From Erythrobacter sp. SG61-1L (GTDB lineage Bacteria; Pseudomonadota; Alphaproteobacteria; Sphingomonadales; Sphingomonadaceae), in NCBI RefSeq assembly GCF_001305965.1, contig NZ_JXQC01000002.1:30621-94620 (forward strand): 64,000 nt of DNA. The letters are read 5' to 3'. Every line of letters begins with the position of its first letter. Position 1 is the first letter of the stretch. This document shows positions 32,870-40,957 of this stretch, one piece after another. Made by a program: the position numbers and the translations under genes. A model generated the notes under the pieces. That model was not told the DNA's origin. It was given only the letters and a program-made list of their open reading frames with translations, and did not search any database.

Positions 32870-32912
32870 CGGCCGATCTAGCAGCGTTGTTCAGGCATTG
32901 AAAGGAGCGGTG

Positions 32913-33298
32913 GGGGAAGCCTCCCCCTGAGTTCGAGCCGCTTCGCTGTCTCGCCCTACCCCCTCAGCGGGGGACACCCCCGCAACGCCCCCATGTCTCT
33001 TCCTTCCACGTCGACCAGCTCGCCGGCGCGATCGTCGCGCGCGGATCTAGCGCCGCGGTCGATAGTGCGCCGCCAGGGCGGCGCGATCCTCATGTCTTGT
33101 CGGGGAAAGGGGCGCGCGGCCCCCTCTCCCTGCAACGACAATCAGCCGGACCGGGTTGGCGCAAGCGCCTGCCCGCACCACTCCGTCAGATTCTCGCTGC
33201 CCCCTCTCCCCCCGCTGTTCTTGGTCGTCCGTGCCCGCCGAGGCCGATGGCGAAGGAAGCCATCGGCCTGACGGCCAATGAAAAGGAAGGAAAGAGAA
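32913..33298 (+). repeat. Structured leader A3 upstream of the ParB-domain gene
   Basis: Third copy of family A. It keeps GGCCGATGGC/GCCATCGGCC next to the gene, and the GGCGC stem has an AA loop where A1 has GAA and A2 AAA: loops vary and stems do not. It ends with GAAAAGGAAGGAAAG before the ATG at 33299. Confidence 0.8.
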
Positions 33299-35227
33299 AT
33301 GACGACCCTGAATATCCTGTGGAGCGATCTAGTCGTCACCCCGCGCAATGTCCGCAAGGTCAAGACCGGAATCGAATCCCTTGCCGCAAGCATGGCGTCC
33401 GAGGATGGACAGATTCAGAACCTTGTCGTGATTGCCCGCGAGGACGGCAAATATGAGGTTATCGTTGGCGAGCGCCGCAGGCGGGCCGCTGTCCACAACG
33501 TCAAGACGAAGGTATGGGGCCGCGATGCGACGTTGCGCTGTGAATTGCGCGACAGCCAAAATGCGACGTCGATCAGCTATGCCGAAAACGCGCAGCGCGT
33601 GGCGATGCACCCCGCCGATGCCATCCGGGCCTTTGCCACCTTGCGCGACGAAGGTTTCACCGAGGAAGCTATCGCCAACCGCTACCATTACGATCTAGTC
33701 GAGGTCCGCAAGATGCTGGCGCTTGCCGGTCTTAACCCGAAGGTCATCAACGCCCTGGCCAGCAACAAGATCGACGTGGCGTGTGTCGAGGCGTTCACCC
33801 TGACCGATGACCACAAGCGGCAAGAACGTGTCCTGAAACGCTATCGCACCGCCCATGAGGTGCGCCGCGCCCTGACCGAAACCAAGGTTACGACCGGCCA
33901 CCGGCTGTTCCGTTTCGTGGGCATGGAAGCCTATCAGGCAGCGGGCGGGACGATCACCGGCGACCTGTTCTCCACCAAGGGAGAAGGCTATGCCGACGAC
34001 CCCGATCTTGTGCAGCGGCTTGCCGATGAAAAGCTGGACGCGCTTACGGCCGAAGCCGAGGCCGAAGGGTGGGGCGAGGTCATTGCCGCCGAAAGCACCC
34101 CTTATGACAGCTATAAGTGGAACACGCTCTATCCCGACGAGGTGACGCAGACTCTATCCGATGCCGAACAGGTGTTCATGGACGAGCTACAGGAGAAGCG
34201 GGAAGCGCGGATTGAGGAACTGTTCGCAGCACTTGGCGAGGATTTCGATACGCAATTCGATCACGACTTGCGCGCGATTGAGGCCGAGATTAGCCGTCTT
34301 GGCACGGTCGAGCGGTCTTATTCCGAGGACGCCAAAGCGAACGGGCGGCTTTTGATCGTGATCGGCCATGACGGAGCGAGCAACAGAACCGCCTATGCGC
34401 GCAAGGCGACCCGGAACGGGAACCGGACCAGCGGCCACAGCACCGGCAGCACCGCCACGCCGCGCCCGCTTTACGATGCCCGGATGACCGAGGAACTGTC
34501 GCGGATGCGGACCGTCGCCTTGCAGGCCGAGGTTGCGAAGAACCAGCGGCTTGCCAATGCCGTCTTGCTGGACGCACTCTTGCCAATCCTCTCGCAGAGT
34601 TATCCCGACGCCCACGCGGTTCAGATTCGCGCCAGTGCGGACATTGAAGAACCGTGCCAGCATTTCGACTACAACACGCACGAAATGGCATCGCCCTATG
34701 AGGGGGTGGCCGACCTGATCGCGAGCGCACCGAAGAAAGCGGCCAATCGGTTCGCATGGGCGCTGGCGCTTGCCGAACCCGATGTTGCCCGCCTGCTTGC
34801 AGCCTGCACCGCCGCGTTGATCGACGGTCGCCAAGGGAAATATGCAGACCCGAAGCGGTTGCGTTCGGTGGACCGTATCGCCCGCGCTGCCAATCTCGAT
34901 ATGCGCCAGCATTGGGAGGGAGGCGTCGAGTTTTTCGGAGCGATCAGCAAGAAGGCGATGCTTGCGGCCTTGACCGAGGCTTGCGGCCCCGCCGCTGCCG
35001 AGAATTGCGCGAAGATGAAAAAGGACAAGCTGGCCGAAGCCTGCGCCGAGCGCGTCCCCGGTCACGGTTGGCTCCCCCCGGCGCTCGTCACCCCGGAGGA
35101 ACCCGAAGCCGAGCCGGAGGAAACCGAGGACGAGGACGGTGACGATCAGGAGGCCGACGACACCGATACCGGCGACGAAGATGCCGACAACGACGACGAG
35201 GATTATCTTGCCGTCGCAGCCGAATGA
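33299..35227 (+). CDS. Large ParB/Srx-domain protein of the leading region
   Basis: 642 aa from the ATG at 33299. The N-terminal ParB-like domain has VTPRNVRKVKTGIESLAASM and the box GERRRRAAV, followed by an HTH-like helix pair (DEGFTEEAIANRYHYDLVEVRKMLAL). A long helical middle and a very acidic tail (EPEETEDEDGDDQEADDTDTGDED) follow. The acid tail and size differ from partition ParB. ParB-fold proteins also occur in leading regions of F- and I-type plasmids. It is distinct from parB at 12424. Confidence 0.82.
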   Translation: MTTLNILWSDLVVTPRNVRKVKTGIESLAASMASEDGQIQNLVVIAREDGKYEVIVGERRRRAAVHNVKTKVWGRDATLRCELRDSQNATSISYAENAQRVAMHPADAIRAFATLRDEGFTEEAIANRYHYDLVEVRKMLALAGLNPKVINALASNKIDVACVEAFTLTDDHKRQERVLKRYRTAHEVRRALTETKVTTGHRLFRFVGMEAYQAAGGTITGDLFSTKGEGYADDPDLVQRLADEKLDALTAEAEAEGWGEVIAAESTPYDSYKWNTLYPDEVTQTLSDAEQVFMDELQEKREARIEELFAALGEDFDTQFDHDLRAIEAEISRLGTVERSYSEDAKANGRLLIVIGHDGASNRTAYARKATRNGNRTSGHSTGSTATPRPLYDARMTEELSRMRTVALQAEVAKNQRLANAVLLDALLPILSQSYPDAHAVQIRASADIEEPCQHFDYNTHEMASPYEGVADLIASAPKKAANRFAWALALAEPDVARLLAACTAALIDGRQGKYADPKRLRSVDRIARAANLDMRQHWEGGVEFFGAISKKAMLAALTEACGPAAAENCAKMKKDKLAEACAERVPGHGWLPPALVTPEEPEAEPEETEDEDGDDQEADDTDTGDEDADNDDEDYLAVAAE

Positions 35228-35322
35228 CCAAGCGGGAGCCGCCCACCGTGGCGGCTCCCTTAGCCTTATTCCGAGGGCAGGCGGGATGAAGGTCTAGCCA
35301 GATCGAGGGGAGGGGCAGCGGA

Positions 35323-35369
35323 AGCGGCGCGACCGTCACAGGCGACGGCCGCGCCGCTGCGATTTTTCG
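35323..35369 (+). terminator. Strong terminator after the ParB-domain gene
   Basis: AGCGGCGCGACCGTC (35323-35337) pairs with GACGGCCGCGCCGCT (35344-35358) with one A-C mismatch, then TGCGATTTTT. It is about 95 bp past the stop and closes the A3 module. Confidence 0.75.
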
Positions 35370-35496
35370 CCGGGGCTTCGGAGCGGACCAGGCCCGCCCC
35401 GAAGTCCCGGATTGATTCACGCTCTGAATCAGTCAGGGCGCGGTGATTCAAAATACTCGTCAGACAGTGGCGGCGCATCCAGCTAGATTCGAGCGT

Positions 35497-35796
35497 ATGG
35501 AAACGCCCGCCATCGCCCTGTTCGCGCCCATCGACCTGATCGCGGTCGATCCTGCGCGCAACGTGCGCCGCCGCTACGCGATATGTGTCATGCCCGACCT
35601 GTTCGGCGCTTACATCGTCGAGACGAGCTGGGGACGGATCGGGACGCGCGGGCAATCCAAATGCCTCTCCTTCCCCGATCGCGCCGGAGCCGAACGGCAT
35701 GTTGCGGCTATCCTGCGCCGCCGCGGCACGGCGGAAAACCGCATCGGCGTTCCCTATCGCCTAGCGCGGACTGTCGCGCTGGACCGCGCCGGTTGA
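35497..35796 (+). CDS. WGR-domain protein
   Basis: 99 aa from the ATG at 35497. It consists mainly of a WGR domain: RYAICVMPDLFGAYIVETSWGRIGTRGQSKCLSFPDRAGAERHVAAILRRR with the WGR signature in the middle. WGR domains occur in PARPs and in MolR-type and plasmid proteins, and bind nucleic-acid ends in PARPs. It is a stand-alone gene between the A3 and B3 modules. Confidence 0.8.
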   Translation: METPAIALFAPIDLIAVDPARNVRRRYAICVMPDLFGAYIVETSWGRIGTRGQSKCLSFPDRAGAERHVAAILRRRGTAENRIGVPYRLARTVALDRAG

Positions 35797-35811
35797 CGGC
35801 ATCGCCGCCAT

Positions 35812-36174
35812 TCACCCCGCATCGCTGACACCCGGCGATTTCGTCCGAACCAGATCGAGCGATACGGCGTTCGCGGGCTGCGCGGCCCCGGCCAGCGTCT
35901 CGCGCAGATCTTCGCTGGAAAGCAGCGTGAGCCACGTCCGGCCATAGGACCGCGCCGCCAGAAAATAGACGCGGCCATGACAGCCGACGATGGTGCATCC
36001 GTCGAGCTGGTCAACCGGCGAGGCCGCGGCCCCGAAGCGTAATGCTTGAACCGAAGCGTCCACCCGCTGCTGGATTCCGCACATGCGGCATTGCGAGCGC
36101 ACTTGCGCGTTGGATCGGGCGAGGGTGCCCCACGATGCCGCCCAGCGCGGGAATATGCGATTTATCTGGCTCAC
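35812..36174 (-). CDS. Hypothetical protein with CxxC
   Basis: 120 aa with GTG start at 36174. CRMC (residues 29-32) and two later Cys (DGCTIVGCHGRVYF) may bind zinc. It is convergent with the WGR gene. No family recognised; the strand-rich middle (CTIVGCHGRVYFLAARSYGRTWLTLL) supports a real protein. Confidence 0.55.
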   Translation of the reverse strand: MSQINRIFPRWAASWGTLARSNAQVRSQCRMCGIQQRVDASVQALRFGAAASPVDQLDGCTIVGCHGRVYFLAARSYGRTWLTLLSSEDLRETLAGAAQPANAVSLDLVRTKSPGVSDAG

Positions 36175-36371
36175 CTGTTCTGACTATCAAATCCTCCGCC
36201 GCCCCGTCCATCCCATAGCTGTTCTATGTCCATATGAAGCCCGCGCCCGTCATAGCCTGGCGCGGGCGGAGGGCCTTGCCTCCCTCCCAGCGGCGCCCGC
36301 CGCAGGCGGGCACGTTCTTTCCCATCCCGAACAGTGAGGCGGCAAGCCGCCGCGCATTTGCAGGCGTTTTC

Positions 36372-36604
36372 GGGGCCTGTTCCTGCCCCCTGTCGCAAGG
36401 GCTGGACCGTCTCGGCCGCGAGCGGCCTCGCTTGGCGGGGACGGCGGTATCCCCACCCTTCCGCGCTGCGCTTGTGCAGGGCGGGCGATCCCCCTCCGCC
36501 GTCCCCGGCCCTGATTTGCGCCATTCACCGACCCGGCTCGCCACTCAGGCAGAAGCCGATGGACGCCATCGCCTTCGGCTCCATTTTAGGAAGGGAATAA
36601 GCGC
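36372..36604 (+). repeat. Structured leader B3
   Basis: Third copy of family B. The central stem has become GGCCGC-GA-GCGGCC: both sides differ from B1/B2 but still pair. The gene-proximal GAAG-C-CGATGG-ACG-CCATCG-C-CTTC is unchanged. It ends TTTTAGGAAGGGAATAAGCGC before the ATG at 36605. The 36175-36371 part upstream contains a GCCCGCC/GGCGGGC hairpin and no gene. Confidence 0.8.
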
Positions 36605-36997
36605 ATGATTAACTTTGCAGAACTGACCCCCGAACAGAAAGCGGCCTATGTCGAAAAGGTTGCCGGGTTGAACGACCAGTTGCGCGCGAACATCAACAGC
36701 CCCGCGCCGAATATCGTGGTGATGACACAGGGTATTCTTGCGATGGTCGATAGCAATCCCATCATCGCCGTCGCGCGGCAGATGGAGCTTATGTTCATCG
36801 TCGGCAATTACGCCAATTTCAGCGAGGATAACAACCCGCACGGCGAGCGCGATTTTGGCGACTTCGAGTGGCGGGGCGTCCGCTGTTATTGGAAGATCGA
36901 CTATTACGACCGTCAGACGGAATGGGGATCGCCCGACCCGTCGGACCCCGGCGTTACCTGCCGCGTCCTGACGATCCTTCGCGCCGACGAATACTAA
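36605..36997 (+). CDS. DUF3768 family protein
   Basis: 130 aa. The family pattern is clear: IVVMTQGILAMV, NNPHGERDFGDFEWRGVRCYWKIDYYD and DPSDPGVTCRVLTILRADEY. DUF3768 is common on alphaproteobacterial plasmids and in integrative elements next to ArdC-type genes; its function is unknown. First gene of the B3 module, followed by a DNA methyltransferase-like gene. Confidence 0.85.
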   Translation: MINFAELTPEQKAAYVEKVAGLNDQLRANINSPAPNIVVMTQGILAMVDSNPIIAVARQMELMFIVGNYANFSEDNNPHGERDFGDFEWRGVRCYWKIDYYDRQTEWGSPDPSDPGVTCRVLTILRADEY

Positions 36998-37075
36998 CCG
37001 GCCAGCATCCGGGGGCGGCGCTGTCCGTCCCCGGCATCCCCCCATTGCACCCTATTCTTGCGAGGAATCGCCCCC

Positions 37076-38518
37076 ATGTCTTTTGAACTGATGAACCGTG
37101 TCCAGATCGACGAGATCACCGCAGGCCGCGACATGGCAATCGAGCGTTGGCTTGATGCCTTCGACAGCTACCACCGCTTGAGCGACGAGGCCGCAGCCTT
37201 GAGCATTGGCGGTGCGCTTGCCCTCAATGCGCCTACGGGCGACCGCTATAATGACACCGGCTTAACGCGTGCGTTTCTCGCGAAAACTGACCATGAACAT
37301 TATGACCGGGAAACGCATAGCCGGACCAAGACCACGGCCCGCGAGCATTTCGCGGAGAGGATGACGGCGGCGGTGGATCGCCGTTGCTGGCGGCATTTGC
37401 TGGAAACCTTAGGCTTTGACCAGCTTCTAGACCGACAGGCGCGCGAGGAATTTTATTCCGGCCTTGAAGGCGTCCCGCCCGCCTTCACCAGCGAAAATTG
37501 CGCGGCGACCTTCGGCCATATCTGGGAGAACCGGCGCGACATTTACTTGCGTGGCGTCGCCAACACCTTCGCGGCGCTGGACCGCCGTTTCCGCTCGCAT
37601 GACGGTTTCAAGATCGGGAGCCGCCTTATCATCGAGCGGGCGCTAGGCGATAGCGGGAGATGGTGGAGCAATTACAACCGGCGCGATACCTTGCGCGATG
37701 TGGAAAGGGTTTTCCGCGAACTGGACGGGCTAGGCCCCTGTCCTGAAAGCATGAGCATCACCGAGCAGGTCACATCGAGGCCCGACCACACGCCCTTTGT
37801 TGTTCACGGCGATTATTTCCGCGTCCGCGTTTTCGGCAACGGCAATCTGCATCTGTGGTTCGAGCGCAAGGATTTGCTCAAAGAGGTGAACAAGCTGCTT
37901 GCCGAATATTATGGCGAGGTGATCGGGGACGGCTACGACAGCACCGAAGCCGCCGACGCGCCGGAGTTTCATTTGACCCCTGCCAAGGACTTCGGGGCGT
38001 TCATGTCCTCCGACGAGGTGGCTTGGCGCGTGATGGAATGCGCGATGATCGGCAAGGGGCTGACCGTGCTTGAACCGAGCGCGGGGACCGGCGTTCTCGC
38101 CAAGGCGGCGCGCGATGCCGGGGCGCTGGTGGACTGCATCGAGATACAGCCCGGATTGGCGCACGAACTGCGCGTGCTGCATGGATTTGACGCGGTGCGG
38201 CAAGCGGACTTCCTCACCCTTTCCCCGTCCCCGTCTTATGACCGCATCATTATGAACCCGCCCTTTGACCGGGGCCGCGATTGCGATCATGTCCGCCATG
38301 CCTTCGAGTTTCTGAAACCGGGAGGCATCCTTGTTGCCGTGATGAGCGCCCGCGCCGAATTTCGGGAGGACAAGCGGCACCGGGCCTTGCATGAAATAGT
38401 GGAGCGGTGCCGCCCTGCCTGTGGCTGGAGGAAATGGCATGACCTGCCAGCGGGATCGTTCGCCCATGCTGGCACCAACATTAACACCGTTATTCTGGCG
38501 ATCAGAAAACCGGGTTGA
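37076..38518 (+). CDS. DUF4942-SAM methyltransferase, probable adenine-specific DNA methylase
   Basis: 480 aa from the ATG at 37076. The N-terminal two thirds, including TRAFLAKTDHEHYDRETHSRTKTTAREHF and RDTLRDVERVFRELDG, fit DUF4942. The C-terminal methyltransferase has motif I LEPSAGTGVLAKAA and motif IV NPPF (RIIMNPPFDRG), typical of N6-adenine or N4-cytosine enzymes. It may methylate the plasmid to evade restriction. No cognate nuclease is adjacent, which favours an orphan protective role. Confidence 0.8.
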   Translation: MSFELMNRVQIDEITAGRDMAIERWLDAFDSYHRLSDEAAALSIGGALALNAPTGDRYNDTGLTRAFLAKTDHEHYDRETHSRTKTTAREHFAERMTAAVDRRCWRHLLETLGFDQLLDRQAREEFYSGLEGVPPAFTSENCAATFGHIWENRRDIYLRGVANTFAALDRRFRSHDGFKIGSRLIIERALGDSGRWWSNYNRRDTLRDVERVFRELDGLGPCPESMSITEQVTSRPDHTPFVVHGDYFRVRVFGNGNLHLWFERKDLLKEVNKLLAEYYGEVIGDGYDSTEAADAPEFHLTPAKDFGAFMSSDEVAWRVMECAMIGKGLTVLEPSAGTGVLAKAARDAGALVDCIEIQPGLAHELRVLHGFDAVRQADFLTLSPSPSYDRIIMNPPFDRGRDCDHVRHAFEFLKPGGILVAVMSARAEFREDKRHRALHEIVERCRPACGWRKWHDLPAGSFAHAGTNINTVILAIRKPG

Positions 38519-38630
38519 TAGGTTAGGGGCTATGGCCCGCCCCGCTATTGCCGCAAGGCGGGCCGCAGCTTCCCATTTTCCGAGCAGCCGGAGGATGAAG
38601 GCGAAATGTCCGAAAGCTGCTTATGTGCGC

Positions 38631-38661
38631 TGGCCGATGGAGTGCATTGCTCCATCGGCCA
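38631..38661 (+). promoter_or_regulatory. GGCCGATGG hairpin upstream of the zeta toxin operon
   Basis: TGGCCGATGGAG (38631-38642), 7-nt loop, CTCCATCGGCCA (38650-38661). It shares the GGCCGATGG/CCATCGGCC core of the family A gene-proximal hairpin. It lies 112 bp after the methylase gene and 66 bp before the antitoxin ATG, so it may be a terminator of one or a leader of the other. Confidence 0.5.
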
Positions 38662-38727
38662 CCCCATTCAAACGGCTCCGCCACCCCGTTCTTTATTCGT
38701 TCAGCCCAATCTGCTAAGCATAGGTCC

Positions 38728-39030
38728 ATGACTACGAGCGTAACCACCAGCCCATATTGGACTCAGGATCAGGCCGTTGCCTATGAGGCGGCGCTTGAGG
38801 CGATCAATGATGTGATCGCCGGTTACAGCGAGCAGATCGACGCCGAGGAAAACAGCCCGCAGCCGAACGCCCAGCGTCTCGCCTGGCTGTCCATGCGCGT
38901 GAGCCATGCACGCGATGAAGCCCATTCGCTCGACGTGAACGACGATGCCAGCGTGAGTCAGGTTCTCGCTGAATATAGCGCGATCGTGCGCGCACGGGAT
39001 GCCGCCGAAGCTCTCGCCAACGCGGCTTGA
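38728..39030 (+). CDS. Putative antitoxin of the zeta-type pair
   Basis: 100 aa, acidic and helical (WTQDQAVAYEAALEAINDVIAGYSEQIDAEEN). It is directly upstream of and touching the zeta toxin gene, the usual place for its antitoxin. No similarity to classical epsilon is obvious by eye; pairing is inferred from position and size. Confidence 0.65.
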   Translation: MTTSVTTSPYWTQDQAVAYEAALEAINDVIAGYSEQIDAEENSPQPNAQRLAWLSMRVSHARDEAHSLDVNDDASVSQVLAEYSAIVRARDAAEALANAA

Positions 39031-39041
39031 CCCGTCCCGAC

Positions 39042-39932
39042 ATGGCCGACGATCCAGAGCGATACAGCCTATCGCGCGAACGGCTACAACATATCTATGA
39101 CACGCGGATCGCGCCGGACCTTTTCAGGTCCGCGCAGCCGGTCGAGCGCCCGACTGCTGTTGTCCTTGGCGGACAACCCGGCGCGGGCAAGACGCCGATG
39201 CAAAATCTCGTCTCGCGCGAGTTTGCCGACAAAGGCGGTATCGTGAAGATCATCGGTGACGATCTTCGTTCCTACCTTCCGCATTATAAATCCCTGCAAC
39301 GCGCCGACGACCGGACCGCCGCTTTCTATACCGACCGCGATTCGGGGCGCTTGGTTGAAATGGCGATTGCCGAAGCGGCCCAGCGCCGCGTCAATGTGCT
39401 GGTCGAAGGGACCATGCGAAGCCCGGAGGTTGTCGCGAAAACCTTGCGCGATTTTCGCGAATCCGGATTCCAGACCGACGCGCGGGCGCTTGCCGTCAGC
39501 CCGGAATTGTCGAGCCTTGGCATCCTGCAACGCTATGCCGCTCAGAAGGAGAGCCGAGGCGTTGGGCGCATGACGACCACCGAGGCGCATAGCGCCGCTC
39601 TAACCGGGATGCTCGCCACGCTGGACCGGATTCAGGACGAACGCCTTGCGGACCGGCTGACCCTTTATCGGCGCGGCGGGGAGGTTATCGGCCATCTCGA
39701 TTTGACCGGCTCACCCAAAGCGAACGAACCGCGCGCCCGCGAGCTGGTCGAGCGCGAACGGTCCCGGCCCCTCACGACGCAGGAATCCCAATATAAGCAG
39801 CGCGAGATCGAGCGGTTGACGCCGATCCTGCAAAAGCACGGTATCCTTCCGGTCCGCGAGCAGGGCCGCGATCATGATAACCACCGCCCAGGATCATCGC
39901 CACCCCAGCGCGACGACTATCGCGAAAGGTGA
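39042..39932 (+). CDS. Zeta-toxin family kinase
   Basis: 296 aa from the ATG at 39042; a TTG at 39027 overlapping the antitoxin stop is the alternative. Walker A GGQPGAGKT, then the substrate-binding region VKIIGDDLRSYLPHY and VLVEGTMRSPEVV, as in zeta toxins that phosphorylate UDP-N-acetylglucosamine and block wall synthesis. A long charged C-terminal extension follows. It probably acts in plasmid maintenance. Confidence 0.85.
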   Translation: MADDPERYSLSRERLQHIYDTRIAPDLFRSAQPVERPTAVVLGGQPGAGKTPMQNLVSREFADKGGIVKIIGDDLRSYLPHYKSLQRADDRTAAFYTDRDSGRLVEMAIAEAAQRRVNVLVEGTMRSPEVVAKTLRDFRESGFQTDARALAVSPELSSLGILQRYAAQKESRGVGRMTTTEAHSAALTGMLATLDRIQDERLADRLTLYRRGGEVIGHLDLTGSPKANEPRARELVERERSRPLTTQESQYKQREIERLTPILQKHGILPVREQGRDHDNHRPGSSPPQRDDYRER

Positions 39933-40431
39933 CGCTTCACGACGCCAGCGGCAGCAACGGAGATCCGTTCGATCATGACGCCGGCGACCGTGCCCTTCGA
40001 TATAGCGGCACCGAACGCGGCCGTGTGAATGTCCGTCGCGCTATTGCCAGCGGCGACGTAAGCAATGCACTTTCCAACAGGACGTGGACCCAAGCGAACT
40101 GTCCCCCACTCGCTACCGCGCGATAGGCGGGGGAGGGCGATGTTCAAATCCACCTGACCTTCGATCCTGTTCGATGCCTGCCGATGCGGCCAATGGGCAG
40201 AGTTCTCCATTGCGGCACTTCCTCTCCGCTCCTTCTCCTTGCCGTTGCTGATTGACGCACCTGCGCGTCTCCCCTGCCTAATGCGGGTGCGGTCCAGTCG
40301 GACCCAAACAGAAAACCGGCGCTGAAGCGCCTACGGTTTCCGCAAGCGGACCCTCCGTTTTTCGGTTTGCCCGCGTCAGGGGGCCACGCCTTCCACTGTG
40401 CGTCAGCAACGACACGGAAGAAGGAACGGAC
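39933..40431 (+). other. Intergenic leader of the second ssb, hairpin-rich
   Basis: No convincing gene in 39933-40260 (a 65-aa frame from a GTG at 39929 is weak). From about 40280 the strand can fold into GGTCC/GGACC (about 40301-40314), AAACC-GGCGC/GCGCC-GGTTT and CCGC/GCGG hairpins, ending with GAAGAAGGAA before the ATG at 40432. It is unlike families A and B in sequence but similarly structured. Confidence 0.5.
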
Positions 40432-40776
40432 ATGAAGGACATCGCTGAATTTCGCATCACTGGCCGCATTGGCAAGAGCAGCATCAAGGACAAGGTGGCG
40501 TTTCTCGACATTGCCTCCAACTATCGCCGGAAGGTCAATGACGAGTGGGAGGACGACACGCACTGGAACCGCGTCACCCTGTTCGGCAAGAACATCGACC
40601 GCGCCGCCGAGCTGGCCGTAGGCGACAAGGTTCGCGTCAAGGGCCGTGTTCGCCAGAGCCGCTACGAGCGCAATGGCGAGACGGTCTATGGCGTTGATCT
40701 GGTCGCGTTTCGCATTGCTCCGGCTGCGCAGAACGACGAGCCTGCCAATCGCGACGACGACGAGGGCGAGGGCTAA
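40432..40776 (+). CDS. ssb: Single-stranded DNA-binding protein (plasmid SSB 2)
   Basis: 114 aa. It has the same OB-fold layout as the 18532 protein (FRITGRIGKSSIKDKVAFLDIASNYRRK, THWNRVTLFGKN, VGDKVRVKGRVRQSRYERNG), with an acidic end (NRDDDEGEG), and only moderately similar to it. It is the first gene next to the proposed oriT side, so it would be among the first expressed on entry. A GAAA-loop hairpin follows. Confidence 0.85.
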   Translation: MKDIAEFRITGRIGKSSIKDKVAFLDIASNYRRKVNDEWEDDTHWNRVTLFGKNIDRAAELAVGDKVRVKGRVRQSRYERNGETVYGVDLVAFRIAPAAQNDEPANRDDDEGEG

Positions 40777-40786
40777 GCCCAAAGAC

Positions 40787-40810
40787 GGGGCGGCGCGAAA
40801 GCGCCGCCCC
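40787..40810 (+). terminator. GNRA-loop hairpin after SSB 2
   Basis: GGGGCGGCGC, loop GAAA, GCGCCGCCCC: a perfect 10-bp stem with a GNRA tetraloop 11 bp after the stop. No T-run, so an RNA-end protector or Rho-assisted stop is as likely as an intrinsic terminator. Confidence 0.55.
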
Positions 40811-40957
40811 GCTCGCTGTCCGCTCGCACTTCGGTTGCAAATGCCGGAATTGTCTTGCGCTGGATTACAGAACGGCCGATTCTATCCCGTAGTGGCGGGA
40901 CTTCCCGCCACACGCGCCCGCGATTGGCGGGGGCGCATCGTGACGGGAAAGGCCGCT

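Noticed and set aside
32701..32901. A 66-aa plus-strand frame before leader A3
   Set aside because: Low protein-likeness; the opposite strand offers a more plausible hydrophobic peptide, itself weak.
26592..33141. Similar 61-80 aa frames (Arg/Pro-rich, starting MSLQGEG) antisense to the three family A leaders
   Set aside because: They recur only because the leader repeats recur, and no ribosome binding site or protein-like pattern is seen.
34187..35065. A 292-codon minus-strand frame in the ParB-domain gene
   Set aside because: The plus strand has a continuous 642-aa protein with a ParB box, leader and terminator.
31900..35369. The GACGGCCGCG hairpins as a mobile repeat element
   Set aside because: Placement at module ends and the T-run at one copy fit terminators better.
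19115..36604. Families A and B as insertion sequences or CRISPR
   Set aside because: No transposase, terminal repeats or target duplications; only three copies each with hundreds of bases, and position fixed to gene starts.
39929..40126. A 65-aa frame overlapping the zeta toxin stop
   Set aside because: GTG start, no ribosome binding site and unconvincing composition; left as intergenic.
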